DNA from: Salipiger sp. CCB-MM3
Lineage (GTDB): Bacteria > Pseudomonadota > Alphaproteobacteria > Rhodobacterales > Rhodobacteraceae
Assembly: GCF_001687105.1 (NCBI RefSeq)
Contig: NZ_CP014598.1
Span: forward strand, 1 to 64,000
Length of the DNA stretch: 64,000 bases
Direction of reading: 5' to 3'
Positions 1 through 9,372 of the stretch are shown here, in pieces (position 1 is the stretch's first letter; each line of letters begins with the position of its first letter). Position numbers and translations under genes: made by a program. The notes beneath the pieces were generated by a model. That model ran no database searches, had not been told where the DNA came from, and saw nothing but the letters and a program-made list of their open reading frames with translations.

Positions 1-521
1 GTGCTGGTGGCCTCGGGCCGTCCGCCGTCGCTGGAGGGGCTCGACCTTGAAGAGGCGGGGCTGGACCTTGACGACAAGGGATGCCGGAGGGCAACGCTGC
101 AATGGAGGGATGGTGATGATGCCGGCTGGAACGCCATGCAAAGCGGTGGCTGCAGCCTGCGCGGACCCATGGTCAGCCTCTGCCGAAGGGGGGCCCAGGA
201 GGAGCAGGCCATCGGCACCGCCCGCTATGCCGATCAGGGGCGGGCCCGGGTCGAGGGTGAGAACCATGGCGTGGCGCGCGGATTCATGCCGCCGCGCCCG
301 ATGGTCGCCTGCTTGGGGCCGATCTGTGCTGTCCGGGCGCGGATCACATGGGGCATATGCTGGGGCTGGCGGTGCAACAAAAGCTGACGGTCGGCGATCT
401 GCTGGCGCTGCCGGTCTATCACCCGACGCTCGAGGAGGGGCTGCGCGGGGCGCTGCGTGAGATTTGCGAGGCGCTTTCCCTGCCCGGCGGCAGCGATGGC
501 GGCGGTCCCTCGGGGGCCTGA
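1..521 (+). pseudogene. Dihydrolipoamide dehydrogenase-like flavoprotein, broken 3' fragment
   Basis: This is the C-terminal part of a pyridine-nucleotide disulfide oxidoreductase; the 5' end lies outside the window. The first codons read VLVASGRPPSLEGL, the conserved strand before the second FAD contact. The last stretch (about 282-521, a different frame) reads GRLLGADLCCPGADHMGHM followed by LPVYHPTLEEGLRGALREI, the typical dimerisation-domain end with its active-site HPT motif. Between them the frame changes at about 80 and 281, and parts expected in the family, including the FAD-binding GD motif, seem to be missing. It cannot make an intact enzyme as read. Either a decayed gene or a poorly assembled one; family call is fairly secure. 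Confidence 0.6.
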
Positions 522-614
522 CCGGCATGGACCCGCCGCCGCCGCGGCGCTATAACCGGCGGGGCAGGTGGCAGGGCAGGGGTGCGTGATGGACAGAGCA
601 AGAGGCGCGGCACG

Positions 615-1789
615 ATGATTTCGCGCAACCTGCGGCACCTGAGGGTTTTTCTGGCGGTGGCCGAAGAGGCCCAGATCACCGCCGCCGCCGAACGGTTCAA
701 CGTCTCGCAACCGGCGGTCACCCAGATGCTGGGCAAGCTCGAGACACAGGCGGGCGGGGCGCTTTTCGACAGGACGAGCCGCGGCTTCATTCTCAACGAA
801 CGGGCACCGCGCTGGCCGCGCGTCTGTGCCGGGCGTTCCGCCAGCTTGATGCGGCGCTTGGTGCGATCTCGCCTCGGCTGCCCGCATTGGCCACCAGCGG
901 CCAGTTGCAGGGGATGATCGCGGTGCATGACACCGGCAGTTTCACCCTCGCGGCCAAGGCGCTCGATCTGGCGCAGCCCACGTGCACCGCGCCGTCAGCC
1001 AGCTTGAAGAGGAAGCGGGCGAGCGGCTGTTCGAGCGCACGCCGCAGGGCTTGGTCCCGAGCCGCACCTGCAGCGCGCTCGTGCCGCGCGCCCGGCTGGC
1101 GCTGAGCGAGCTGGATCAGGCGGACATGGACCTCGGCGAGATTGACGGGCGCGAGACCGGGCGGATCGCGATCGGCACGCTGCCGCTCTCGCGCTCGGTG
1201 CTGTTGCCGCGCGCGCTTGCGGCTTTCCGGCAGGCGCGCCCCAATATGCGGGTTTCGGTGATCGACGGCACTTATGAGATGCTGCTGGCGGCGCTGCGCC
1301 GTGGGGATGTGGATCTGATGCTTGGCGCGCTGCGCAGCACCCAGCCCGCGCCCGACGTGGTGCAGGAACCGCTGTTTCATGACCGTTTCGCCATCGTCGC
1401 CCGGCCCGGACATCCGTTGGCGGGGCGCGGGCCTCTGCACCCTTCCGAGCTGGCCCGCTTCCCCTGGGTCGGCCCGGGCACTCAGTTAAGGCACCAGTTC
1501 GAAGCGATTTTCGCGGCGCACGACCTGCCGCTTCCGGCCAGCCTCATCGAGGCGGGTTTCATTTTGCTTATACGCGAATATCTCGATCTGAGCGACGCGC
1601 TGGCTTTCACCTCGGGGCGGCAGGCAGCGCCGGAACTGAGCCGCCGCAACCTCGTGCAGCTGCGGGTCACGGAAAATCTGCCGCTGCGGCAGATCGGGCT
1701 GACCATGCGCGGGCTGGCTGGCGTCGCGTCCGCAGCAGCTGATGCTCGATTGCCTGCGGGCCGCAGCGAAGGGCCTTCCCGACCTATAG
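615..1789 (+). pseudogene. LysR-type regulator with two N-terminal HTH domains (frameshifted as read)
   Basis: The first frame gives a LysR winged HTH (LRHLRVFLAVAEEAQITAAA, then SQPAVTQMLGKLE). After a lost G near 802 a second LysR-like HTH appears (MIAVHDTGSFTLAAKALDLA, then AVSQLEEEAGERLFERT), reached after another lost G near 984. A substrate-binding domain follows (GRIAIGTLPLSRSVLLPRAL, DVDLMLGAL). A further shift near 1707 restores the usual C-terminus RPQQLMLDCLRAA and the stop at 1787-1789. With the three repairs the protein is about 390 residues, longer than a normal 300-residue LysR because of the duplicated DNA-binding domain. It lies just upstream of the TRAP genes on the same strand and probably controls them. 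Marked pseudogene only because of the shifts. Confidence 0.7.
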
Positions 1790-1902
1790 CAAGAAATTAT
1801 GCAAAAATGCATCGAATGTATTGGTGCCCCGGAAAGATGCCTGCACAACCTGTGCCGCACACGGCCTGTCACGCAGGCAGGCGTGATCTTGGGAGGATTA
1901 CC

Positions 1903-2866
1903 ATGCGTTCTGTTATTCTTGCCGCGGCCCTTGGCCTTGCCTCCACCACTGCGGCCTTTGCAGAAGATTTCAAATTCGCCAGCTTCTTCGCCCCGACCCA
2001 TCCCTATGTGGAAGGCGCTTTCGAGCCCTTCGCCAAGGCGGTCGAAGAAAAGTCGGGCGGCGATCTGTCGGTGACCATCTACAACGGCGGCGAACTGGGC
2101 CCGGGCCCGGCCGAGCAATACAGCCGCGTGCTGGACGGGGTTGCCGAGCTTGCCGTGTCGCTGCCGGGCTACACCGCCTCGACCTTCCCGCTGACGCTCA
2201 CCGCTGAGCTGCCGGGCGTGCTGGACACCGAGACCGGCACGCCGACATCTGGAACAACATCGAGCTGTTCCAGCCCGAGTACCGCCGCGCCATTCTGGTC
2301 AGCCTGTGGTCCTCGGCGCCGAACCAGCTTTACACCCGCGACAAAGCCGTGCGCAGCCCGGCCGACATCAAGGGCCTGAAGATCCGTGTGCCCTCGCGCA
2401 ATACCGGCCTGCTGGTCGAGGCATGGGGCGCGACGCCGGTGTCGATGCCGGTCAGCGAGATCTACAATGCCATGCAGACCGGCGTGATCGACGGCGCGAT
2501 GATCGACACCACCGCGACCCGCGCGTTCCGTCTGGCGAAGTGGCGACCTATCTGACCATCGGCATGGACACCACCAACTCGCCGTTCTTCATCCTCGCCA
2601 ACCGCGACGCCTTCGGCAGCCTCAGCGATGACCAGCAGGCCGCGCTGCTCGAGGCAGGCAAGGAAGCATCGGTGAAGGCCAATGAGGTTCAGCTGGCGGT
2701 CGCCGCTGGCGGTGTCGAAGCCTTCCGAGATGGACGGTCACGAGGTGATCGAGCTCAGCGCCGAGGAAGCCGCAGCCTTCAACGAGCTGGCCGCCCCCGT
2801 GGGGAAAGCGTCGTCGCCGAGACCGGTGGTGACGCACAGGCCATCGTCGACGCTCTGTCGAAGTAA
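1903..2866 (+). pseudogene. dctP: TRAP transporter substrate-binding protein DctP family (frameshifted as read)
   Basis: A periplasmic solute receptor of a TRAP uptake system. It starts at ATG 1903 after a GGGAGG ribosome site with a clear signal peptide (MRSVILAAALGLASTTAAFA), followed by the mature start EDFKFASFFAPTHPYVEG. The core has the DctP signature: SPADIKGLKIRVPS, then VSEIYNAMQTGVIDGAM around the substrate Arg and the interdomain hinge. Continuity needs corrections near 2240, 2537, 2727 and 2808 (all explained by lost bases). With these the protein is about 322 residues, the normal length, ending DAQAIVDALSK. It is followed after 5 bases by the small permease. Substrate is unknown; organic acids are typical. 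Confidence 0.75.
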
Positions 2867-2871
2867 GCGCC

Positions 2872-3360
2872 ATGACGCGCTCTGAAACCCGGGTCCTGTC
2901 GGTCATCTCCGACAGGGCCACCTCGATCCTCGCGGTGATCGGCGGGCTGGCCCTGCTGCTGCTGGTGGTCCTGATCTTCGCCGGTGTCGTGCTGCGCTAC
3001 GTCTTCGGCCAGCCGATCCTGGGCTCCAACGAGATCATCCAGCTGACCGCCGTGGCGCTGGTGATGTCCGCACTGCCCTATTGCACCCATCTCAACGGCC
3101 ATGTGACCGTCGACGTCTTTGACCGGGTTCTGGGCCGCTTTGGCCGCATGGCCGGGGACGTACTGGCGCGGCTGCTGTCGGGCTATGTGCTGGGCGTGCT
3201 GTGCCACCGCGCTGTCTATAAGGCGCTGGATGCCGCCGAGTTTGGCGACACCACAAATATGCTGGGCCTGCCGCTTTGGCCCTTCTACGGAATTCTCGCC
3301 CTCGGCTGTGCCTTCTGCGTGCTGGTCTTCGCGCTGCAGATCCTGAATGTGATCATCTAG
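2872..3360 (+). CDS. dctQ: TRAP transporter small permease DctQ
   Basis: A 162-residue membrane protein with about four hydrophobic segments (for example ILAVIGGLALLLLVVLIFAG at 20-39, and a C-terminal one near 140-160). The segment GVVLRYVFGQPILGSNEI is the standard DctQ motif. It is the scaffold subunit that couples the DctP receptor to the DctM channel. This is the only one of the three TRAP genes with an undamaged frame. The gene sits between dctP and dctM on the same strand with 5-6 base gaps, so the three are one operon. Confidence 0.9.
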   Translation: MTRSETRVLSVISDRATSILAVIGGLALLLLVVLIFAGVVLRYVFGQPILGSNEIIQLTAVALVMSALPYCTHLNGHVTVDVFDRVLGRFGRMAGDVLARLLSGYVLGVLCHRAVYKALDAAEFGDTTNMLGLPLWPFYGILALGCAFCVLVFALQILNVII

Positions 3361-3366
3361 GGACGG

Positions 3367-4666
3367 ATGTTTCCGCAGGCCTTGTCGGTATCGCCTGCCT
3401 CTTCCTGCTGATGATCCTGCGCACGCCGGTGGCCTTCGCCATGCTGTTGGTGGGCTTTTTCGGCTACTGGGCGCTGTCGGGGTTCCGCAGCGCCAGTGCT
3501 ATGCTGCTGACCGAAAGCTATTCGGCGATCTCGTCTTACTCGCTGATCGTCGTGCCGATGTTCGTGCTGCTGGGCAATATCGCCTCGGCGGCGGGCTATT
3601 CGCGCGGGCTTTATGATGCCGCCTATGCTTGGGTTGGCCGCTTCAAGGGCGGGCTGGCCTCGGCCTCGGTGATCGGCTGCGCGGCCTTCTCGGCGGTCTC
3701 GGGCTCTTCGGTGGCCACGGCGGTCACGCTGGGCAAAGTGGCGCTGCGCAGATGAAGCGTCTTGGCTACAGCGACGGTCTGGCGACCGGCTCCGTTGCCG
3801 CCGGCGGCACGCTTGGCTTTCTGATCCCGCCCTCGACCGGCTTCGTGCTCTATGCGATCCTCACCGAGGAAAGCATCGGGCGGCTGTTCATGGCAGGGAT
3901 CCTGCCGGGCATCCTGCTGAGCGTGCTGTTCATCGGGGTGATCTGGCTGCAGGCCACGCTGAACCCCGCGATCGGTCCGAAGGGCGAAAAGCTGACCTGG
4001 GCCGAGCGCATCCGCATCTCCTCCGAGGCATGGCCGCTCTTCGGGGTGATCATCGTGTCGATCGGCGGCATCTACCTCGGGGTCTTCACCCCGGTCGAGG
4101 CCTCTGGCATCGGCGCGGGTCTGGTGATCCTGCTGGCGCTGGTGCAGCGCAAGCTCGACTGGGCGGGGTTCAAGGCCGCGGTGCTCGACACGCTCAAGAC
4201 CTCCGCCATGCTCTATATGGTGGTGATCGGGGCCAACGTCCTGAACCCGTTCCTTGCCATCACCCACATCCCCGCAACGCTCGGCGCGCAGCTCGAGACG
4301 CTGGGTCTGGGTGCCTATGGCACGCTGATCGTGATCCTGCTGGCCTATGTGGTGCTGGGCATGTTCATGGATGGGCTGTCGATGCTGGTCATCACGATCC
4401 CGATCGTCTTTCCGGTGATCACCGGCTTCGGCTTCGATCCGATCTGGTTCGGCGTGGTCGCGGTGATCGTCATCGAGATGGGCATGATCACCCCGCCGGT
4501 GGGGATGAACGTCTTTGTGGTGCGCGGCGTGGCCGGGCCCTCGGTGCCGCTGACCACCGTGTTCAGCGGTGTGACGCCCTTCCTTCTGGCTATGGTGGTG
4601 GGGCTGGTGCTGATCATCGCAATTCCGCAGATCGCCACCTTCATCCCGGACACGATGTTTAACTAG
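3367..4666 (+). pseudogene. dctM: TRAP transporter large permease DctM (frameshifted as read)
   Basis: The 12-helix transport subunit of the TRAP system. The N-terminal part reads GLVGIACLFLLMILRTPVAF in one frame and ATAVTLGKVAL near 3740. A lost C near 3751 (CTGCGCAG for CTGCCGCAG) moves the reading to a second frame, starting QMKRLGYSDGLATGSVAAGG and running to the normal end IATFIPDTMFN. The family motifs GTLGFLIPPS and MITPPVGMNVFVV are present. A base also seems missing just after the probable ATG at 3367. Repaired length is about 433 residues, normal for DctM. A strong hairpin follows at 4704-4729. Confidence 0.75.
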
Positions 4667-4703
4667 AGCCGACAACGGCTTTGCACGAGGGACCGTGCGA
4701 GGG

Positions 4704-4729
4704 GGCCCCGCCGAGCGATCGGCGGGGCC
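4704..4729 (+). terminator. Hairpin terminator after the TRAP operon
   Basis: GGCCCCGCCG, a six-base loop, then CGGCGGGGCC form a perfect 10-bp stem beginning 38 bases after the dctM stop. The following bases TTGCC give only a weak U tract. Confidence 0.7.
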
Positions 4730-5151
4730 TTGCCTGTCTGAGCGGGGAAGCGCAGCGCGAACCCGTGCAATCGGCAAAGCCTCTGGGTTTGAAGGCCGAA
4801 TCATGCAAGGATCACCTGTCGGCCAGCGAATTTCTGCTTCTTCGGGCTTTTGTGCTCGGGTCATGTGGGCAGGTTTCAAGGCTGATCGGAGCGTGAAACG
4901 GTCTGGCTGAGGGGCCGAAACATACGGATGCTGATAAGCTTCCCGACGTTTCGCCCAACAATGGGGCAGCCACCTTGAACGCGCCGCTGTTGGTGCGCGA
5001 GTCATAGCCATCTGACTGAACATCGTGTAGAGATTCAGTGGGTTAATTCTATAAGCTTGGATATAAAACTTACGTAATTTCCTTTAAGGCCCCCATTTTT
5101 TCAGGGTCTGCCAGAGGTGTTTTTAATATGCGAATTGGAACGGAGAATCCG
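4730..5151. other. Intergenic stretch of about 420 bases with no supported gene
   Basis: Several short open frames exist on the plus strand (for example 4681-4896 and 4695-4910) but they overlap one another, have no ribosome site and resemble no family. The last 120 bases before the epimerase gene become AT-rich, so they probably hold its promoter; I cannot pick out a convincing -35/-10 pair. Confidence 0.4.
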
Positions 5152-6242
5152 ATGAATATTGTTATCCTGGGATGCGGGGCTTTATTGGCAGCCATCTGCT
5201 TGATCGACTGCTCACCACCACCGATCACAAGATCATTGGGTGGGATCCGTCGAGCGAGAAGATCCACAAGCATCTGGATCACCCGAACTTCACGCTCCAC
5301 CAAAAGTACGTTGATGACCCCGATACGCAGCAGGATCTGCGTGATGCGGTCGCAGGCAGCGACGTCGTGATCAATCTCGCGGCGATTTGCAACCCGTCAG
5401 AGTACAACACCAACCCGATCAGCGTGATCAAGTCGAACCTCTTCGACGTCTACCCGATCGTCGAGCTTTGCGTGGAATACAAGCGCTGGCTCATCAGCTT
5501 CTCGACCAGCGAATGCTACGGCCGCACGTTGTCGAGCTATGTCGGCGATACCGAATACGCCAACCCCGATCTCTACGAGCTGAAGGAAGACGAAACGCCG
5601 CTTATTATGGGGCCGATCGTCAACCAGCGCTGGACCTACGCCTGCGCCAAGCAGATGGTCGAGCGCCTCGTCTACGCCCACCACAAGGAAGACGGCCTGC
5701 CGTTCACCGTGGTGCGTCCGCTGAACTTCTTCGGTCCGCGCATGGACTATATTCCGCAGCGCGATGGCGACGGTGTGCCGCGGGTTCTGGCCTGCTTCAT
5801 GGGCGCGCTGCTCAATGGCGATCCGATGAAGCTGGTGGACGGTGGCAAGGCGCGCCGCACCATCGTGTCGATCTACGAGGCCGTGGATGCGATCTGCCGC
5901 ATGCTCGACAACCCCGAGAAGGCCAATGGTCACGCGTTCAACATCGGCAACCGCAACAACGAGGTCACCATGGCCGAACTGGCGGATATGATGCGCAAGA
6001 CCTATGCCAAGATCACCGGTGATCCCTCCTACGAGAACTACCCGATCATCGAGGTCAGCTCGGAAGAGTTCTACGGCGAAGGCTATGAGGATTGCGACCG
6101 CCGGATGCCCGACATCTCGAAGGCCAAGGAACTGCTCGGCTGGGAGCCGAAGATCGCGCTCGAGGATGTGCTGCTCGACACGATGACCTACTTCCACGAG
6201 CAATACTCCGGCACCATGGCGCGTGCGCATGTAGCCGAATAA
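5152..6242 (+). CDS. NAD-dependent epimerase/decarboxylase, UDP-apiose/UDP-xylose synthase-like (one frameshift near the start)
   Basis: A short-chain dehydrogenase/reductase acting on nucleotide sugars. The start at ATG 5152 follows a GGAG site and gives MNIVILGCG, but a G seems lost from a run near 5175. With it restored the Rossmann motif reads GCGGFIGSH. As printed the intact frame begins at ATG 5172. Catalytic residues in the repaired numbering are Thr119, Glu121, Tyr163 and Lys167 (YACAK). Long blocks (MDYIPQRDG-, GVPRVLACF-, KLVDGGKARRT-, EEFYGEGYED-like) match plant UDP-apiose/xylose synthase and, less closely, the ArnA decarboxylase domain. Cys80 matches the first catalytic Cys known in the plant enzyme; the second position is Ser120, with Cys122 two residues on. 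The gene stands alone, with a terminator behind it. UDP-glucuronate is the likely substrate; the product is uncertain. Confidence 0.75.
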
Positions 6243-6266
6243 AAGCCTCCCCTCGCCAATTCGATT

Positions 6267-6300
6267 GCCGCGCCCCCTCCCGGGCGCGGCAGTTTTCGTT
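6267..6300 (+). terminator. Rho-independent terminator after the epimerase gene
   Basis: GCCGCGCCC and GGGCGCGGC pair perfectly across a six-base loop (6267-6290), followed by AGTTTTCGTT. It lies 25 bases after the stop. Confidence 0.8.
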
Positions 6301-6427
6301 TTGGCCTGTCGCTGACCGCCACAGCGAAGCGCAGCCCGCCGCGCCGTTGCGTCACGGGGCGCGGAACGAAGGGTCACGTGACAAGCTGTCGCTTCCCAAG
6401 CGTGCAGCCTCGTGCGACATCACGCGG

Positions 6428-6775
6428 GTGCGGAGCCTTCTGACATATCCCCTTGCGCTGATCCTGTTCGGACTTCTGGCCCTGACCAGCGCGACCTCGG
6501 CAGCCATGATGGCGCCCGACCGCGGCTCTGCCGCGCTCGAAGCGCTTGAGCTGACGGTCGGCATGCTGCATGGCGATGGCTGCGGCTCGGGCGGAGCGCA
6601 CGAGCATCACTGCCCGTTCTGCCACGGCCTGCCCAACGCGCCGGCGCTCAGCCGCCACGATTGCAGCCAGATGCTGGTGCCGCATGAAAGCTGGCGGCAG
6701 GGCGCGGATCTGCTGCGCGAGGCGCAGGCCCGCAATATCAACCATTCCCCAAGAGCGCCGCCCGTCGCCCTCTGA
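6428..6775 (+). CDS. Small exported His/Cys-rich protein of unknown function
   Basis: Starting at GTG 6428 the product is 115 residues. A hydrophobic N-terminus (LLTYPLALILFGLLALTSAT) looks like a signal peptide. The mature part has the metal-ligand-rich run GCGSGGAHEHHCPFCHGLP and then RHDCSQML. The CPFC pair next to HEHH suggests binding of copper, iron or zinc, and resembles small DUF2946-type proteins, although I cannot confirm that family. No clear ribosome site precedes the GTG, so the start is uncertain. It lies 99 bases before a PepSY membrane gene on the same strand. Such pairs usually belong to metal or siderophore handling. Confidence 0.5.
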   Translation: MRSLLTYPLALILFGLLALTSATSAAMMAPDRGSAALEALELTVGMLHGDGCGSGGAHEHHCPFCHGLPNAPALSRHDCSQMLVPHESWRQGADLLREAQARNINHSPRAPPVAL

Positions 6776-6874
6776 CGGCACCGGGCCGTCACGTTCGACA
6801 CAGGTCCGCGCGGAGAGCCCGCCGGATCGCTCTTGCAAAGGCCCCGCCACTGGCGGGCCAATCGGAATGGATTC

Positions 6875-8222
6875 ATGACAGAACAAACACACCGCGCGGC
6901 CTCTGCCGCGCTCTACCGCGCCGTCTGGCGCTGGCATTTCATCGCGGGGCTGGTGATCCTGCCCTTCGTCCTCATCCTCGCGATCACCGGCGGCATCTAT
7001 CTCTTCAAGGATGAGATCAACGACGCCGCCTACCAAAACCTGCGCTTCGTGCAGGAGGGCAGCGCGCCGCTTGCGCCGTCGCAGATCACCGCCGCCGCGC
7101 TTGCCGCCCATCCCGGCAAGATGAAGGCCTATACGCCTGGCATGGCCGCGGACCGCAGCGCCGAGGTCGACATCCTCGCGAGGACGGGCTGAAGGATACC
7201 GTCTATGTCGATCCCTACACCGGCGAAGTTCTCGGCACGCTCTGGGACGGCGGCGCGGCGGGCAGCCCGGCGATGTATGTGGTGCGTAAACTGCATTCGC
7301 TGGAATATGTGGGCTGGTTCGGCAACCGGCTGATCGAGGCCGCAGCGGGCTGGATGGTGCTGCTGGTGGGCACTGGGGTCTTTCTGTGGCTGCCGCGCGG
7401 GCGCAAGCTTGGGACGGTCAGCATCAAGGCCAAGCGCGGCCGCCCGTGGTGGCGCGATCTGCACGCGGTCACGGGGATCTACACCGGCGTCTTCATCGTC
7501 TTTCTGGCGATGACCGGGCTGCCGTGGTCGGGGGTCTGGGGCGGCAAGTTCTACGATTATGCCTATGCCTTGGGGATGGGCATGCCGGATGGCTATTGGT
7601 CGGGCAAACCGGTCTCGACGGTGCCGGTCGCTGACGCTGTCGACCGCGCGCCGTGGATCATGGAGAAACAGCCCCTGCCGCTGTCGGGTGAGAGCGCGGG
7701 CGTGCCGCAGGCGCTTGATACCGTGGTGGCCAAGGTCGAGGATCTGGGCATCGTGCCGGGCTATTCGGTCTCGATGCCCGGCGGGCCGGAAGGCGTGTTT
7801 ACCGCCTCGGTCTATCCTGACGACATCACCTATGAGCGGGTGATCCACCTCGACCAGTATAGCGGAGAGGTGCTCTATGACGCCGGGCTTGAAGACCTCG
7901 GCACGCTGGGCCGCTGGGCCGAATGGGGCATCAGCGTGCATATGGGCCAAGAATGGGGGCTGGTGAACCAGATCGTGCTGCTCCTGGCCTGCCTCGCGAT
8001 GGTCGGGCTCTGCGTCTCGGGCGCGGCGATGTGGTGGAAGCGCCGTCCTTCGGGTGCGCTCGGCGTGCCGCAGGTGCCGCCGACTGGCGCATTCCGCGCA
8101 CGCTGCTGCTGATGGCGGTGGCGGCAGGCATCTTCTTCCCGCTCGTGGGCCTGTCGATGCTGGTGCTGGCGGCGGTCGAGATCGCCGTGCATCTGGTCGG
8201 ACGCCGTCGGCAACTCGCCTGA
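6875..8222 (+). pseudogene. PepSY-associated TM helix domain protein (frameshifted as read)
   Basis: An inner-membrane protein of the PepSY-TM (PiuB-like) family, often linked to siderophore-iron reduction. It starts at ATG 6875 and reads WRWHFIAGLVILPFVLILAI, the first membrane helix with the family W-x-W-H motif. The frame is lost near 7177 (GCGAGG for GCCGAGG), resumes with VDPYTGEVLGTLW and RKLHSLEYVGWFGNRLIEAA. It is lost again near 8092 (CCGCCGACTGG for CCGCCCGACTGG) before the last helices LLLMAVAAGIFFPLVGLSML. Each break is one lost C. Repaired length is about 449 residues with four to five membrane segments, normal for the family. No TonB receptor is adjacent; one lies about 53 kb away. 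Confidence 0.75.
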
Positions 8223-8241
8223 TCCCGCGCGGATCCTCATG

Positions 8242-8268
8242 CTGGCCCCCCGTCTGACGCGGGGCCAG
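8242..8268 (+). terminator. Hairpin after the PepSY gene
   Basis: CTGGCCCC and GGGGCCAG pair perfectly across an 11-base loop, 20 bases after the stop. There is no long U tract, so termination strength is uncertain. Confidence 0.55.
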
Positions 8269-8313
8269 TGCATCCCCCTTCGCAGCCCCGCGGTGACGCA
8301 CTATAAGCGGCGC

Positions 8314-9204
8314 ATGGATATTGGTCGTCTTCCGCCGCTGCGCAGCCTGCTCGCCTTTCAGACCGTGGCGCGCTGCGGCAGCTTCACCCGCGCCGCCGAG
8401 CTTTTGGCGCTCACTCAGAGCGGCATCAGTCGGCAGATCGCGCAGCTTGAGGATCACGTCGGCGCGGCGCTCTTCGAACGCCAGCCCTCGGGGGTGGTGC
8501 TGACGCGCATCGGCGAGGAATACGCCAAGGAGGTGGGGCGCGCGCTCGACGCGCTGCAATCGCTCGAGGCCGGGCAACTGACCCGGCGCGGGCAGGATCA
8601 GGTGACCATCGCCTGTTCGCGCGCCGTCGCCGACCTGTGGATGCTGCCGCGCCTGACCCGGCTGCGCGATGCCTTTCCGGGGCTGGAACTGAAGCTAATC
8701 GTCAACGACTTCTTTCAGCAGCTGCGCCACGACGAGTATGATCTGGCGATCTACTACCGCCCGAACCGTCCTGCCGATCATGTGGTCGACGTGCTGGGGC
8801 CCGAAGAGATGATGCCGGTGATGGCGCCGGGCGCGACGCCGCTGACCGAGGCCGAGGCGCCGCTGCTGCTGACCGTCGAAGAGACCCACAAGGAGTGGAC
8901 GGACTGGGGCAATTGGCTCGCCGCGATGGACGTGCAACTGCCCGAGGCGGCGACGCGCTGGAAGCTCGGGGACTACCACCTCTCGGTTGAGGCGGCGCGG
9001 CGCGGCGTGGGCATCGCCATGGGCTGGACGTGGTTCATCGTCGATTATCTCGACAGCGGCGAGCTGGTGCCCGCCGACGCGCGGCCCTTCCGCGGCCATG
9101 GCCAGTATTACCTCATGCGCCCCACCACCCGGCACCAACGGCAGGTCGCGCGGCAGGTTGGTGATTGGTTGGTCGAAAGCAATCGCCGCTGGCGCGGGGC
9201 CTAG
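8314..9204 (+). CDS. LysR-family transcriptional regulator, GcvA-like
   Basis: A 296-residue regulator of normal length. The N-terminal winged HTH is clear: PPLRSLLAFQTVARCGSFTR then SGISRQIAQLEDHVGAALFE. A type-2 periplasmic-like effector domain follows (VTIACSRAVADLWMLPRLTR). The opening LPPLRSLLAFQ is typical of the GcvA/AmpR subgroup. It starts at ATG 8314 and is followed on the same strand, after 168 bases, by a peptide ABC transporter operon, which it probably controls. This is the first gene in the window beyond the frameshift-rich part. Confidence 0.85.
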   Translation: MDIGRLPPLRSLLAFQTVARCGSFTRAAELLALTQSGISRQIAQLEDHVGAALFERQPSGVVLTRIGEEYAKEVGRALDALQSLEAGQLTRRGQDQVTIACSRAVADLWMLPRLTRLRDAFPGLELKLIVNDFFQQLRHDEYDLAIYYRPNRPADHVVDVLGPEEMMPVMAPGATPLTEAEAPLLLTVEETHKEWTDWGNWLAAMDVQLPEAATRWKLGDYHLSVEAARRGVGIAMGWTWFIVDYLDSGELVPADARPFRGHGQYYLMRPTTRHQRQVARQVGDWLVESNRRWRGA

Positions 9205-9372
9205 CGCGCACCCTTGCGCAAGCCGCTGATAAAGCGCCGGAAAACCCGAGCCCTGAGAGGCGCTCAGAGGGGTATGACAAAAAATCATTTGTGCCTCTAA
9301 GCAATCCCCCGGATGTTCTGCGACAAGCCGGCCAAGAGCCGCGTATAACGAAAAATCCACAGGAGAGACGAC

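Noticed and set aside
4681..4910. Short plus-strand frames after dctM
   Set aside because: They cover a terminator hairpin, overlap each other and have no likeness or ribosome site.
3623..5023. A 466-codon open frame on the minus strand over dctM
   Set aside because: The sense strand encodes a recognisable DctM with membrane helices; the antisense product is Asp/His/Arg-rich and unlike any protein I know.
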